A stretch of 64,000 nucleotides of DNA from Serripes groenlandicus. Taxonomy: Eukaryota; Mollusca; Bivalvia; Cardiida; Cardiidae. Made by a program: the position numbers and the translations under genes. Of this stretch, positions 34,508 to 46,195 are shown piece after piece. Each line of letters starts with the position of its first letter. The first letter of the stretch is position 1. The stretch lies in assembly GCA_031761405.1 (NCBI GenBank), contig JASEVX010000001.1, positions 196,371,706-196,435,705 of the forward strand, in the 5' to 3' direction. The notes under the pieces were generated by a model, which made no database searches, was not told the origin of the DNA, and was given only the letters and a program-made list of their open reading frames with translations.

Positions 34508-36316
34508 TTAAGGACTATGTCATGGCTGAAATTAGAAAATGGGAGGGTGGGGTATACAAGTTAAAAACTTCAAAATGTAGAGGACCTTGGGCCATGCAAC
34601 TATTATAACCTGGTCAGATAAGCTTTTTTAAATGTATCTGAATGAAAGAAAATAAGTGAAAGGATTAGGTTGGTAATTTATAGGCAAATTAAGTGACCAT
34701 TTTAGGCTCAGCTTTGCACATTGTTAAGTTACTTAATATATGAATAAATACCTGTAATAGTTAGGTAAAGTATCTTTGTAGATGCAACGAGCCTTTAATT
34801 TTCAAGTACATGCATACATCCTGTACAAATCACTTAAAAACACAGTGGTGTTAATCAAAAATAAAACTTTCCTATTGTGTGTAATCACAACAATATAATA
34901 CCTATTTAAAGGTTGGTTGTCCAATACAAGCCGTGGTGAGATAAAATGTACATGACTGCTATCAAAACACACTCAGTTCATTAAGCCATATATACACAAT
35001 AAGTATGTTTATCTAGTGCTTTTAAAAGTAATATAAAACTATGTTGTTATGGGAAATAGATTATTTCAGGTTACGTCACAAAAAAATAACATTCTCTTAT
35101 TTCATAAAAGCAGGGTCTTTCAAATACTATTTGAAAGACCCTGATATAAGTGAACATCCTGATCAGGATGCACATATGCAGTATGATCAGGGTCTTCCTT
35201 GTATATCGTAAGAGAATGTTAGTTTTCTGTGACATACCTGAAATCATCTATATCACATAAACAGCATAATTGTATGTTGTTTTAGCACTAGATAAACATA
35301 TGTAAATGTGTATCGGTGCCTCAATGAACTGAGAGCCAATTTGTTGCACTCAAACTGGTTTTAGTTTGTGGTTTAAGGTTTCACCAGTTTAATATCAAAC
35401 CAAAACTGGTTTACAGGGTTTGGATTTTTCGCTACAAACGGCCGGTTTTTAGATCAACATGGCTGACTTTGATACATACATGTTTTATCTTTTAATTGTC
35501 TGGTCATAATTGAATAATAAAACGAGTAAATAAAGTATTTATATGTTTAAAAATCCAAATATATTGTTATTACCATTATCAGACAATGTCTAAACACAGT
35601 CTATTGCATTTCCACATGTTAGGGCTAATTTAAGTGGTTCAGTCGCCATTTTCTCTCTTCCAAGTGACCATGGATGTATTCGGATACATCAAACCTCCAA
35701 AACCACATTCGAGGGTGGTTTGATCGGTTTAAGAAAACAGTTTTAAGTTTGTGTAAACAAATGGAAAAACTGGTTTGATTAACAAATAGATGGTTTACGA
35801 AACTAGTTTTAAACCGAAACTAGTTTATGCGCAACAAACGGGCCCTAAGTGTGTTTTTATAACAGTTGACTTGTGTACGTTTTATCCCCCACTGTTTGTA
35901 TTGGACGCCAGCCTTTAAATATGTCTAATTTAGTTGTGTAAACACACCATATTTTTTTATTTTTTTTACCAACACATCCATGTTTGTAAGAGATTTGTAC
36001 AGGATGTATGCATGTACTTGATAATTGAAGGCTCGTTGCATCTACAAGGATACTTTACCTAACTATTACAGGTATTTATTTATATATTAGGTAACTTAAC
36101 AATGTGCAAGGCTGAGCCGAAAAATGGTCACTTAATTTGCCTATAAATTACCAACCTAATCCTTTCACTTATTTTCTTTCATTCAGATACATTTAAAAAG
36201 GCTTATCTGACCAGGTTATAAAAGTTATATGGCCCAAGGTCCTCTAGGTTGTGAAGTTTTTAACTTGTATACCCCACCCACCCATTTTCTAATTTCAGCC
36301 ATGACATAGTCCTTAA
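34508..36316. mobile_element. Foldback element, about 593-bp arms, TTAA ends
   Basis: The left arm 34508-35100 and the right arm 35208-36316 are reverse complements from TTAAGGACTATGTCATGGCT to AACATTCTCTTA. After subtracting the insertion at 35333-35847 (512 bp plus 3-bp duplication) the right arm is 594 bp, equal to the left. The central loop holds two further hairpins (35111-35143 and 35155-35170). Both outer ends are TTAA. No coding sequence was seen. The TTAA suggests a piggyBac-type or foldback element (inference). Confidence 0.78.
35333..35844. mobile_element. PIF/Harbinger-like MITE nested in the foldback element
   Basis: Left end GAGCCAATTTGTTGCAC, right end (inverse) GGGCCCGTTTGTTGCGC, flanked by TGA and TAA (degraded 3-bp TAA duplication). 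The subterminal zones are rich in AAACTGGTTT/AAACTAGTTT palindromes. The interior has no coding frame. The GGGCCCGTTTG terminus and 3-bp TAA-type target fit PIF/Harbinger. Confidence 0.65.
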
Positions 36317-36365
36317 GGCCTTATGGAAAGCAATATTTGAAGTGTACACAACAAATAGAACTTAA

Positions 36366-36584
36366 TTAACCGTTTATGTCATACGACAATTCTGCAGAAG
36401 ACAACTTTGAACATATTTTGTCAAAAAATAGAACATCTCCATAATTGAATGGACAACCTAGCTATGACTAAAAGTGTAAATTATTGTGGCTCGTTTTGAG
36501 CAATTTCTTCTTTTGTCACTATGTTTTCAAAAAGCTGTCTGCTGCAGAGGCATCAGAACGCATCTATATGAGGGAAAGAGTTAA
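36366..36584. mobile_element. TTAACCC-family MITE
   Basis: TTAACCGTTTATGTCATACG at the left, GCAGAAGACAACTTTGAAC and AGCTGTCTGCTGCAGAGG arms, AGGGAAAGAGTTAA at the right. Confidence 0.72.
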
Positions 36585-36929
36585 GTATAATTTTTTGTGT
36601 TGATTATGAGCAATTTGAACTTTGCTTGGAAACAGTATAGGAAGTTTCAGATGCTGATTACCAGCAATATGTATATTGCTTGGAAAAAGTACAGGAAACT
36701 TCAGACTGCCTGACTGCCATATTTTTCAAAAATTGCAACAGTTTTATAGGTATGATTTTTTTTTGTAATACAATTTGCTTCGCATCCTTTTTTCATGTTA
36801 ACTGGCCACTTTTACCGATCCCAAAACGCTTCATTTCAAGAAATATTTTCTCAGTTACTCATATGAATTAAATCATTAAAAGGTATGAGTTTTCCAACAA
36901 AATAGCAATGTGGCGTTCATGCTAGATTG

Positions 36930-37186
36930 TATGTTGATATTTAGGATTAAGTAAACAAAAATAACAACAAAACTAAATTAATGTAAGCCAATCAAATCAT
37001 TGAACGGATTTTGATCGAAAAAAGCGTACGTACGTTCGCAGTGAACGTAAAAAGGCGATCAATTTGATTAGGACGGAAAAAAAAGATTATAATGATTTGA
37101 ATGACTGAACGCTTTCAGAGCGGATTGGAACGTGAGTGGAGTGGAACGGAGCCGGGCGTGAACGGTAAATTCATGGTGTTCTTAAC
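36930..37186 (-). mobile_element. Half copy of the GTTAAGAAC TIR element
   Basis: The sequence from ATGTTGATATTTAGGATTAA to TGGTGTTCTTAAC is the reverse complement of 38736-39000 and ends at the same terminus. The opposite end is absent. Confidence 0.6.
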
Positions 37187-37710
37187 CATACAAAGGTATT
37201 GCAATTTATTTGTACCCAAGAAAGAAATATTATCCTTTACACCATACAACATATCTGCATCAGGTTACTTTTATATACATGACAAGCCAAAACCATAAAA
37301 AATCTCTATGAATGAAAGAAGAGTTGGAAACATTGTGGGAAAAGGTGAAATTGTGCATAACATATGAAATTTTTGATTTTGGCACAATGTTTTAAAGAGG
37401 CATCTTAAAGTATCTGTATGTGGGAAAGGGATAATCTGGATATCTCTATATAATAGGCAGACAATACTGACAGGGATGCCCAATTTTCTCTTCAGAGACA
37501 GTCGGTTCCCTGTCCTGGACGTAGAGTAAATTACAAAGTCTATTAAGACTGTTCATGTCCCGAGGAAGGAAACCAGGAAAAGATTTATCTCATTTCTTCC
37601 GAAGATTGTAATTAGTAAACCGCCTGCAAAAATCAATTTTTAGGACTGTGACACAACCAGAGAATTTTGGAACAGTAATGACCCTCCACCCTTTCCCTAT
37701 TGCAAAAGAC

Positions 37711-37932
37711 TTAACCCTTTTCTCTCATACGACAATTCTACAGCAGACGACTTCGAACATATTTTGTCAAAAAATAGAAAATCTCTTTTATTGAATGGAT
37801 AACCTATGACTAAAAGTGGAAAACATTGTGGCAAAAGGAGAAATTGAGCAATTTCTTCTTTTGTCACTATGTTTTCAAAAAGCCGTCTGCTGCAGAGGCG
37901 TCAGAAAGTGCCTATATGAGGGAAAGGGTTAA
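37711..37932. mobile_element. TTAACCC-family MITE
   Basis: TTAACCCTTTTCTCTCATAC at the left, CAGCAGACGACTTCGAAC and AGCCGTCTGCTGCAGAGG arms, GAGGGAAAGGGTTAA at the right. Confidence 0.78.
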
Positions 37933-38395
37933 GATGGCTCTCTAGCAGACATCTCTTGTATTATAATCAAGTAAGAAAAGTCAAAATTGAAATGATTTCT
38001 GAAAACCACACAAACTTTTACAATTTCTGCTATGATATTTGCAAACCTGACAACTCAGGAATAAGTTCTTTCTGATGTGACAGAAGCAATCCTTTCCCAC
38101 CTGCAGATGCTTTCTGATGTGACTGTAGTAATCCTTTCCCACACACAACAAATCTGAAGCGACTTTAAATTGGAAACATCTAGGCAAAAATATGGCAATG
38201 ATCTGTCAATGAAAGTATAATAAATCAGTGGAGAGATTTGGAAACACTGTGACAAAAGGATAATTTGCTGTATACCACTGTGATTACAATTAAAGGTCAT
38301 CTGTAAGGAGGAAAGGATGAAAGGGTTCACAAGACATTCAGGTATCAGACTGTTCTAATCATCAGCTCAATACATGGAGAGGTCCAAAGGTCCAG

Positions 38396-38627
38396 TTAAC
38401 CCTTTCCCTCATACGGCAATTCTGCAGCAGACGACTTTGAACGTATTTTGTCAAAACATAGAAAATCTCCATAATTGAATGGATCGATAACCTATGACAA
38501 AAAGTGGAAAACATTGTGGCAAAAGGAGAAATTGCACGTTTTGTGCAATTTCTTCTTTTGTCACTATGTTTTCAAAAAGCTGTCTGCTGCAGGCGTCCGA
38601 AAGCGTTTATATGAGGGAAAGGGTTAA
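38396..38627. mobile_element. TTAACCC-family MITE, GCACG-core subfamily
   Basis: Both TTAA termini are intact. The core stem is GAAATTGCAC/GTGCAATTTC, unlike the usual GCTCAT/ATGAGC core. The same variant is found at 62540-62750. Confidence 0.8.
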
Positions 38628-38735
38628 GGAGGGGTATACAGGGGAATACAGACAATATGAGTCGTTCTTCAGGAATCACAAGAGAAAGTTGATATGCATC
38701 AATGTCGCCGGAAATCCATACTGCAGTGATGCATA

Positions 38736-39327
38736 CAGTTAAGAACAACTTGAAATTGACAAATTTACCGTTCACGCTCCGCTCTGTTCCGTTCCGTTCC
38801 ACTCTGCTCACGTTACAATCCGCTCTCAAAGCGTTCACTCATTCATAACATTGTGATTGCTTTTTTCTGTTCCGTTCAGATTGAGCGCTTTTTTACGCTC
38901 ACTCGGAACGCTTTTTTTCGATCAAAATTCGTTCAACGATTTGATTGGCTTAAATTAATTTCGTTTCGTTTTTTTTTTACTTAACCCTAAATATCAACAA
39001 ATGATCTAGAGTTTTTTCAGCACAATCGTTAGTAGCAAATCGTATTACGAAAATGATCATATTAATAATATGTGTTTCATTCTAATTCAATCGGATACTT
39101 GAGTGTCTTATAAAACAAAAGTTTAATATACAAATATGAGTTATATTAAAGTATATAAAATAGTTTCGTAAAATAGTTATAGGATAGTTGTTGCAACCTC
39201 ATTATGATTGTTTCGTTCAGAGTGCAAAATTCCGTTCCGCTCATAAAGCGTTCCAACTTCGTTCCAATCACGCTCACAATCCAATCACGTTCCGCTCAGA
39301 TCGTCAATTTCATGATGTTCTTAACTG
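38736..39327. mobile_element. 592-bp TIR element, TA target
   Basis: The termini CAGTTAAGAACAACTTGAAA and the inverse of TTTCATGATGTTCTTAACTG match at about 22 of 24 positions, flanked by TA on each side. The interior is rich in GGAACG/CGTTCC motifs (CCGTTCCGTTCCACTCTGCT). No coding frame. Superfamily uncertain; a TA duplication fits Tc1/mariner. Confidence 0.68.
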
Positions 39328-40567
39328 TAACACTTACATTATAGTAGTTGAAAAACAGTTATTTAACTGAGGGACATATTGGAACATCAGGGGTGGGGGT
39401 CAAGTGAAAATGTATCATAACTTGCATTTTTTTGTCAACAAAGTGAATGTCCTTCATTGAAATATAATTATGCTGCGAAAAGAAGCTGCTGAGACTGTGC
39501 TAGCTATACAGCAGTCTAGAAACTGTGTCTGGCTCCATATGGCAGAGTATGTGGTCTTTCATGGATTAGTACGTGCAGACAACCAACATTTTGTCACAGC
39601 AGGTTTTGGGTCATGAATCAGGGCAACATCAGCAACTTTAATCTCATCAAAATATCAAGTATTTCAGCTTCAAGCATATACACCTCCAGTCAGATTTCAT
39701 TCTGTTAATTGTGGAAAAAGCTCCCTCACATGATGCATTAGCCAAATAACACACAGAACCAAACCCAAAAAATACAGGTTCAAGGTGTTCTGGAGAACAT
39801 TGCATCGATAAATGAGATTTAAGCTGATGTTCACAGAAATGATTTTTTTGGATAGGTCACAGCCCATTTTATCATGTAGAGGGTGTGCTTTAAGTGCAAA
39901 AACATTTCTTCTATCTCCGTAGAGAATACAACTTGGGGAAACCCAAAATATACACGTGACCATTCCAGCCAATCGTATTTGCGATATGTAAATTAAAACT
40001 AATTTTAGACTTCCGAAAGCCCAAATGTATGCGGTAAACGTCATCAATATTGGGTTTGTTGAATACCCATGCGCACGAGACATGTTTCGATTCTAAACTT
40101 CCACTCATATTGCAAAACTGAAAGTTCTCCCAGCCACTCGGTAAATCTCGAAAATTCAGTGTAATCACCGTGATTTGTCAAAGAAATAATCCTGTAAAAG
40201 ATCGTCGATTAGAAATGCATATTATTCGGCCCAAAAATTTCACTCGCAAAAATATGCTGGTGCCTCACAATTGTTTAAAATTTTAAATTGTTTAACATGA
40301 TTATTTTCTGGAACACTTTTAGGCCTTATAAGTCAGTTCCAGGCCCTGGCATTTTCAGTCGATTTTTTATTTACTACAATGTCTAGGATAACCCATTACA
40401 ACATAGTCTATCTTAATAAATGCAAACATCATTGTAGTTTCTGTGAGTTTACTTTTATTTGAATATTTCTTGGATTGTTCTAGGTACATCCCACCCAAGC
40501 TCTAGAACAGATACAAGTATGTCTAACTGATATTTTTAGATTTTTATTTGACAGCTATCCAGTTGAT
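39328..40567. other. No gene recognised; includes a dispersed repeat
   Basis: About 39900-40260 is the reverse complement of about 60070-60490 (shared TGTATGCGGTAAACGTCATC type sequence, TCTCGTGCGCATG, ACGATTGGCTGGAAT). The minus-strand frames at 39697-40083 and 39911-40168 lie largely in this repeat and lack recognisable domains. Confidence 0.45.
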
Positions 40568-40589
40568 ATTTGGTGTGTATTCACCACAG

Positions 40590-41090
40590 ACAACCATGGT
40601 CATTCATGGTAAACCATGGTCTTTCATGGTCAACCATGTTCTACCATTGTATTCAGCCATGTCATCACAGGCAATGAGAAAACATGGTATCTCATGTCAA
40701 CCATGGTATTTCATGGGTTAACATAGGTATTAGTGACCATTGTCAACCATGGTATTCAATGGTTAACCATGGATATTGATGACCATGGTCAACCATGGTT
40801 ATAAACTATGGTGCCATTTATCATGACATGGTTTTCAATCGTAGACTATGGTTGTACAGTGATGGTATATCATGGAGTACCATGGTATTTCATGGGTTAC
40901 CATGGCTATCAGTGACCATTGTAAACCATGGTATTCAATGGTTAACCATGGATATTGATGACCATGGTCAACCATGGTTATAAACTGTGGTGCCAGTTAA
41001 TATAACATGGTTTTCAATGGTAGACCATGGTTGTACAGTGATGGTATATCATGGAATACCGTAGTTTTTCATTGAAGAATACCATGGTTT
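40590..41090. repeat. ACCATGGT-rich array
   Basis: More than 25 occurrences of ACCATGG or CCATGGT, arranged as a direct duplication (TTAACCATGGATATTGATGA at about 40761 and 40940). CCATGG is palindromic. It may be the subterminal zone of a DNA transposon whose outer ends I could not fix. Confidence 0.7.
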
Positions 41091-41100
41091 TTCGCCTGGG

Positions 41101-41349
41101 TAATAGGGACTGTTTTGTCTTCGTAAATAAAACAAAAAAACATAAATGCGAGTCAAAATAAATAAACTGCACATACTTAAAACATCGGAATATTTATTTA
41201 ATTTCAGATGTGTCATAACTTAGTGTTTCTAAACAAACGCAATTGTAATATGTTCAAGACATTTAAATTTGTAATAATAATTTCTACTTCCATGTCATTT
41301 CCGAAAAGCTATTAAAAATAGAAGTCGCGGGCTTCTGCCTGACGACTAA
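41101..41349 (+). mobile_element. Second Helitron-like family, copy 1
   Basis: Shares TTTTGTCTTCGTAAATAA, AAATGCGAGT, TCGGAATATTTATTT and a 3' hairpin (AGTCGCGGGCTTCTGCCTGA, then CGACT) followed by CTAA and T with the copy at 49320-49574. Confidence 0.55.
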
Positions 41350-41569
41350 TAACTCTTTACTTCTATCCCCCTAAGACGGAATGTTTTGGCCCGGATTAGC
41401 CTGCGCAAGTTGATCTTGGTCGATACACTACGCCGAGTCCAAAATGTTGGTTTTCTAGTGGAATGACTCATATCTATGCTTTTATTCAACCAAACCCTAT
41501 GATGTAGGTATTCAAATGAATTGTCTCATGGATAAAATTCTATTGAGGGTTAGAAGGTTAAAAGGTCTA

Positions 41570-41750
41570 CCTTTCCCATATATAGAGGCTTCAGATGCCC
41601 CGACAGCAGACTTTTGAAAACATCTTAATAAGCAATTTCTCCTTTTTCCATAATGTTTTCAATGTTCATACTTTCAATTGAGGAGACCTTCATGTTCACA
41701 AAAGGTCTCCTGCAGATTTGCTGTATTTTTGAAAAGGTCAAACTGTCTGA
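41570..41750. mobile_element. Partial TTAACCC-family MITE
   Basis: CCTTTCCCATATATAGAGGC, CAGCAGACTTTTGAAAACAT, CTCCTGCAGATTTGCTG. A further terminus lies at 41914 (TTTAACCCTTTCCCAG). Confidence 0.5.
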
Positions 41751-42064
41751 TTAGAGAATGGCTTCCATATATAGTTGTTGCTGGCAGCTAAATAAATGTG
41801 ATAACAGGCCATTAACACATGAGATCTAAACATTTCCATTTTAGCTGTTCATTATCACTATTAACCTATTACGAATGCCTCAAACCTGTAAATGATGGTC
41901 CCCTGTGAAGATTTAACCCTTTCCCAGAGATCTAGATACCATATGAATTAATTACACATAACACAATCTTTATTTGACACTCAAACGCCCTAGTGGGCCA
42001 GTTGTTTTGAGTACCCCAACATAGGGTTTGGTTGAGTAGTAAGTGAGATATTGGTGGGAAAACA

Positions 42065-42237
42065 GTCCCTTCATATAGACTTTTTTGCCCATTGGTGGAG
42101 AACTACTTGTCACAACAACTTTTGTCAATCATCGGAAAGAATGAATGGCCAAGCCTCGATTTGACCTTACGACCCCGAACTCAAACGGACTGATGGCCCT
42201 CAATGTTACCGACTGAGCTTAGTCACGGCTCCACAGG
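42065..42237 (-). mobile_element. tRNA-derived SINE, bivalve type
   Basis: On the minus strand GAGCCGTGACTAAGCTCAGT, CGGTAAC (A-box region), then GGCCATCAGTCCG and GAGTTCGGGG (B-box region). It is the same family as 46819-47089. An inverted partial copy follows at about 42260-42410. Confidence 0.6.
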
Positions 42238-42830
42238 TGAAATTTTATAAAAAACATCTAGAACACCCTAGAAATTGCCATTCATTCGATCCGATGATTG
42301 ACAAAAGTCATTGGTACTAGTGCAATTTGTCTGTCACCAATTGACTAAATAGTCTATATGGGTAGGTAATAGTCTATATGGGTAGGTAGCCAGTTGGCTG
42401 GGAAGAATTGTGTGTAGAGTACTTGTTTGAGAAAGCCTGATAACACACGTTAGTTGAAAACTGCCGTAAACCCCAATCAACTAATTATTTGTAAAACCTA
42501 CTCTAAAAGTCAAGAGATTCACTCCTATATAAAACGAAGAAAGTTTTTTGTTTAAGCAAAATATACTAGTGAAATTTCGAGTCTCAGACATTGAACTGTT
42601 ACAGAAACATTGATCTAGAGGAAGAATCTTACACACAGCGCAAGGTCTCATGATTTCAGTGTGTGCCAGATTGCGTTGGTATTCGATGTAGCATTACAAT
42701 TTGATATTTGACGTTAATCGGGTGACGTCACTAAAATTTTACAATAATTTTTCAAAGTATACTGAAGTATTAACGAAATGCATAAACATGTTTTTATTAA
42801 TTCAAACTTAAGTCATATAAATGTATCTAC

Positions 42831-43030
42831 CTTTTTTTATTTGAGTATAAAGAACTTTTCCCTTTGAGTAAACTTGAAAATTCTTCCAATAAGGTATTTC
42901 CATGTTGTGTTGAAAAAGAATGAACATGGACACTTCCGTTAAAAAGACATTTTCCATGCCTCCTTGTTAATCGTCTGGGAGCATGTGTCGACACCGAAGA
43001 CATGGATGACATGGATGCAGCACATTCCTC
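42831..43030 (-). CDS. Candidate internal exon, unrecognised protein (exon C)
   Basis: On the minus strand the acceptor GACATATTTCTTAG precedes 43030 and a weaker donor (AAG|GTAGAT) starts at 42830. The 200-nt segment is open in the frame beginning GAG GAA TGT, giving EECAASMSSMSSVSTHAPRR, then a Ser-rich stretch and LLEEFSSLLKGKSSLYSNKK. Composition suggests a disordered region. The exit phase does not fit exon A directly, so either another exon lies between them or this is a different gene. Confidence 0.35.
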
Positions 43031-43333
43031 CTAAGAAATATGTCACTTGCATTTGGTCCTGCTTTATAATTTTAAATCATTGTGGGAAATGAATAATATT
43101 TTAATAAAATGAACAAGTTCTCATTTTCCCAAAGTGTTTCGTTGTGTTCTGAAAAGTATAAAATTGTATATCTGGATATATATTTTTTATGTAGATGACT
43201 TTCAAAATAGCGGACCAGGTACGGTTTGAAAATACGTTTTATTGGTTTGGTTTTTGTGTGTGTGATGTCTTTTCATAACAACAGTTGCAAATAGGAAAAC
43301 AAAATTAACTAGAACTATCACTGAAGATGATAA

Positions 43334-44409
43334 ATACCCCCAAAACAGCACCTTAATTGACTCAAAATATGGCTTCCAACCGACGGACCGACCGACCGAT
43401 AGGTAGTCCTATCAAACAGTACTCATTTTGACCTTTGACCATGACCATGACCTTGACCTTTGAGGTACAAGCCACCTCATGATGGTGACCATGTGTGTCC
43501 AGTAACTTGAGAATCCTAAGATGCATGGTTGAGATGCGGGCCGGACAATCAAACAGTGCTCTTTTTACCTTTGACCCTTTGACATCTGAGTGTGACCTTG
43601 ACCTTTGTGGTACAAGCCACCTCATCATGGTGATCATGTGTGTCCGATAACTTGAGAATCCTAAGATGCATGGTTGAGATGCGGGTCTGACAAGTTAGTC
43701 CTATCAAACAGTACTCATTTTGACGTTTGACCTCTAAGTGTGACCTTGAACTTTGAGGTCGGGCCTGGGTCTTGTGCGCAACATGCCGCCACATGATAGT
43801 GAACGTTTGTGCCAATTTTTTTATGAAATCCTATAATGCATAGTTGAAATGTGGGCCGGACAAGGTATAGTCCTTTCAAATAGTACTCATTTCAACCTTT
43901 GACATGTAAGTGTGACCTTGACATTTGAGGTACAGGCCTGGGTTTTATGCTCGACACGCCGCCTCATCATGGTGAACGTTTGTGCCAAGTTTCTTTGAAA
44001 TCCTATGATGCATGGTTGAAATGCAGGCCGGACAAGATACAGTTCTATCAAATAGTACTCATTTTGACCTTTGACCTCTAAGTGTGACCTTGACATTTGA
44101 GGTACAGGCCTGGGTCTTGTGCGTGACACGCCGCCTCATCATGGTGAACGTTTGTGCTAAGTTTCGTTCAAATCCTATGATGCATGGTTAAGATGCGGGC
44201 CGGACAAGGTTAGGTGGGACTGACAGATAAACAGACAGACGGACAGATGTAAAAGGGCTATAACTCTGTAAAATAACATGCAATTGTAAGACCTTTAGGG
44301 TATGCACATCTCCTCTTGGTATAAAAGCTTCATGTAAAACTTTAAATATGGATTCCGACCGACACAGTGACTCCTATATACCCCCCAAAACTATGTTTTT
44401 TGGGGGTAT
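43334..44409. mobile_element. TIR element ATACCCCCAAAA with internal 172-bp tandem units
   Basis: The left end ATACCCCCAAAACAGC pairs with the right end TTTTTTGGGGGTAT. Inside are five or more units with TTTGACCTCTAAGTGTGACC, TTGAGGTACAGGCC, CCTCATCATGGTGAACG and TGATGCATGGTTGA; 172-bp spacing was measured from 43857 to 44029 to 44201. A GACAGACGGACAG stretch follows the units. The minus-strand frames here are repeat artefacts. Confidence 0.65.
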
Positions 44410-44879
44410 AATTAGAGAGTTTTTACGAGTAACTTTAGTATTAATAGTTGACTTAAAACCGAAAAGATTGAGGAACACATGTCTGCTCAATTGATTTAGA
44501 TATATACGAGTACAACATAGTGTTAGTTTATTTCTGTTCTATTTATAGGATTCTTGTGATCAAGTGACTTAATAATTTGGCTTTCTCAGTCATCATGGAA
44601 AGATAATTTTAACAAGTTTAGGGTTGTGGTGTTTAACTTCTTTTTTTCCTATCATTTATTAAGAAAGATCAACATATTTGAGAGTATTTGGATATATTAT
44701 TGAATAAGCTATCAATAGGTACGTTTGATTTGTCATGTCGTTATGAAATAAGGTAGAATCGGCCGTTAAAAGTGCGTGCAAAATCCGTGATGGCATCTGT
44801 ATTCGGATGCGGTATGATTGTCCCAACCTTGTCAGATAAAGTTCATATGTTAAGTTAAGGACGTAATATTCTCTCTCTA

Positions 44880-45565
44880 TATATATGCAGAACACAACAT
44901 TTAAAATTATTGTGGCAGAAGAAGAAATTGTTCATAGTGTGTAATTTCTCTTTTTGCACAAAGTTTTCAACTTATATTTCTATATAATAGAGATTTTTCA
45001 TCCTTTTGTCTAAATGTTTACAAAGTCATCTGCTACAGAATTAATGTAAGTGGAAAAGGATTTAAGTTGTCTGCTTTGATATTATTTTGTTTTTAACTGT
45101 TTATATTAGACGACTTTTAATAACATGAAAGCATCTATCTGAGGGAAAGGGTTAACTTTTAAAATAGTGTGGCAAAAGGTTAATTTAATCAGCATGAGAA
45201 AATTTTCCTTTTGGCAGAATGTTTTCCATGTCATTCAATAATTATTATTTAAATTTCCATACTTCTGCTATGCAATACTTTTTAAAAGTCTTCTTCTGCA
45301 GATTTGCTGTGTGAGGGATAGAGTTAAACAAATTCAAAACTTATCCATTGCAGCCGCGTCAAACTGAGACTATATATGATAAAAGCTTAAGAGTGTCTGA
45401 GGCAAAAACAAAATATTATGAAAATTGGAAATATTGTATCGATACCGAGTTGAAAATATTGTCGATAAAGGAGACATTGCTCATTTTGGATAGTTTCTCA
45501 AGTTTCAATTGTTTTAAAAGGTCTTCTGCAGCAAATGAAGTCCTTATCAGGGAAAGGGTTTATAA
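44880..45565. mobile_element. Cluster of degraded TTAACCC-family MITEs
   Basis: Arms recognisable at 44880-45065 (GAAGAAATTGTTCATAGTG, GTCATCTGCTACAG), 45110-45325 (TCTGAGGGAAAGGGTTAAC, GATTTGCTGTGTGAGGG) and 45340-45565 (GGAGACATTGCTCAT, GGGAAAGGGTT). Confidence 0.5.
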
Positions 45566-45964
45566 AAAACGAGAGGCATTTTGAAGATTCTCCCAGTCAT
45601 CACTTAGGCAGGGATGTATCATAAACAATGAATTAGCACAGTAAATGATGATTTACTAGATCCAACGTGCTTTACAGATTTTTAATTTCCGTTTTATAAC
45701 TTCTAATTACGTAATACGTTCCTTGGATATTGTTCTATTGATTTTTGGTATCTGCTTTATCTAGAAACCTTAACTCATTTGCTTATAAAGACAATGTTTG
45801 ATGCATTAAAAACTGCAGCAGCTGATTTTAGAAAACCATTGAGGAACAGTGAGAAATTTTAACTCCATAGGAGCAGCTTATTAATTCTATTTCCACAATG
45901 TTTTCAAAATTCACCTGTTTATAAAACGTTGTTGGCTTTGCAGATGGCACACAAGTAATATTTC

Positions 45965-46195
45965 ACATTCTTAGACAATGTTTTATTGGTTTATTTGATG
46001 TTTTAGACCATTTTCAACAGTGTTTGCATTACTTAATGGCAACAGAATACTGTTTCATGATTTAATTCCTAGTTGACAAAAACAGCTCTAAGATGACTGG
46101 TTGTAGCAATAAGAATTGAACCTGTAAAGCCTCGATCATCCAAAATGGCCTCTGCTTACCGCTTGGCTAACGCAGATTCATTTCAATGTTTTCAG
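45965..46195 (-). mobile_element. tRNA-derived SINE
   Basis: On the minus strand GCGTTAGCCAAGCGGTAAGC (A-box region) and AGGTTCAATTCTT (B-box) form a tRNA-Leu/Ser-like head. The tail ACTGTTGAAAATGGTC and AATAAAACATTG matches the SINE at 24466-24722. Confidence 0.6.

Noticed and set aside
37480..37640. Possible minus-strand exon with FPGFLPRDMNSLNRLCN
   Set aside because: The frame is broken by a stop just upstream, and I found no convincing donor, so I did not call it.
39697..40168. 128-codon minus-strand frame with hydrophobic segments
   Set aside because: Much of it lies in a dispersed repeat also found at 60070-60490, where the frame is broken; no domain recognised.
43362..44129. Minus-strand frames with RSRSHSDVKG-type residues
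   Set aside because: They repeat with the 172-bp tandem unit inside a TIR element and have no start or splice context.
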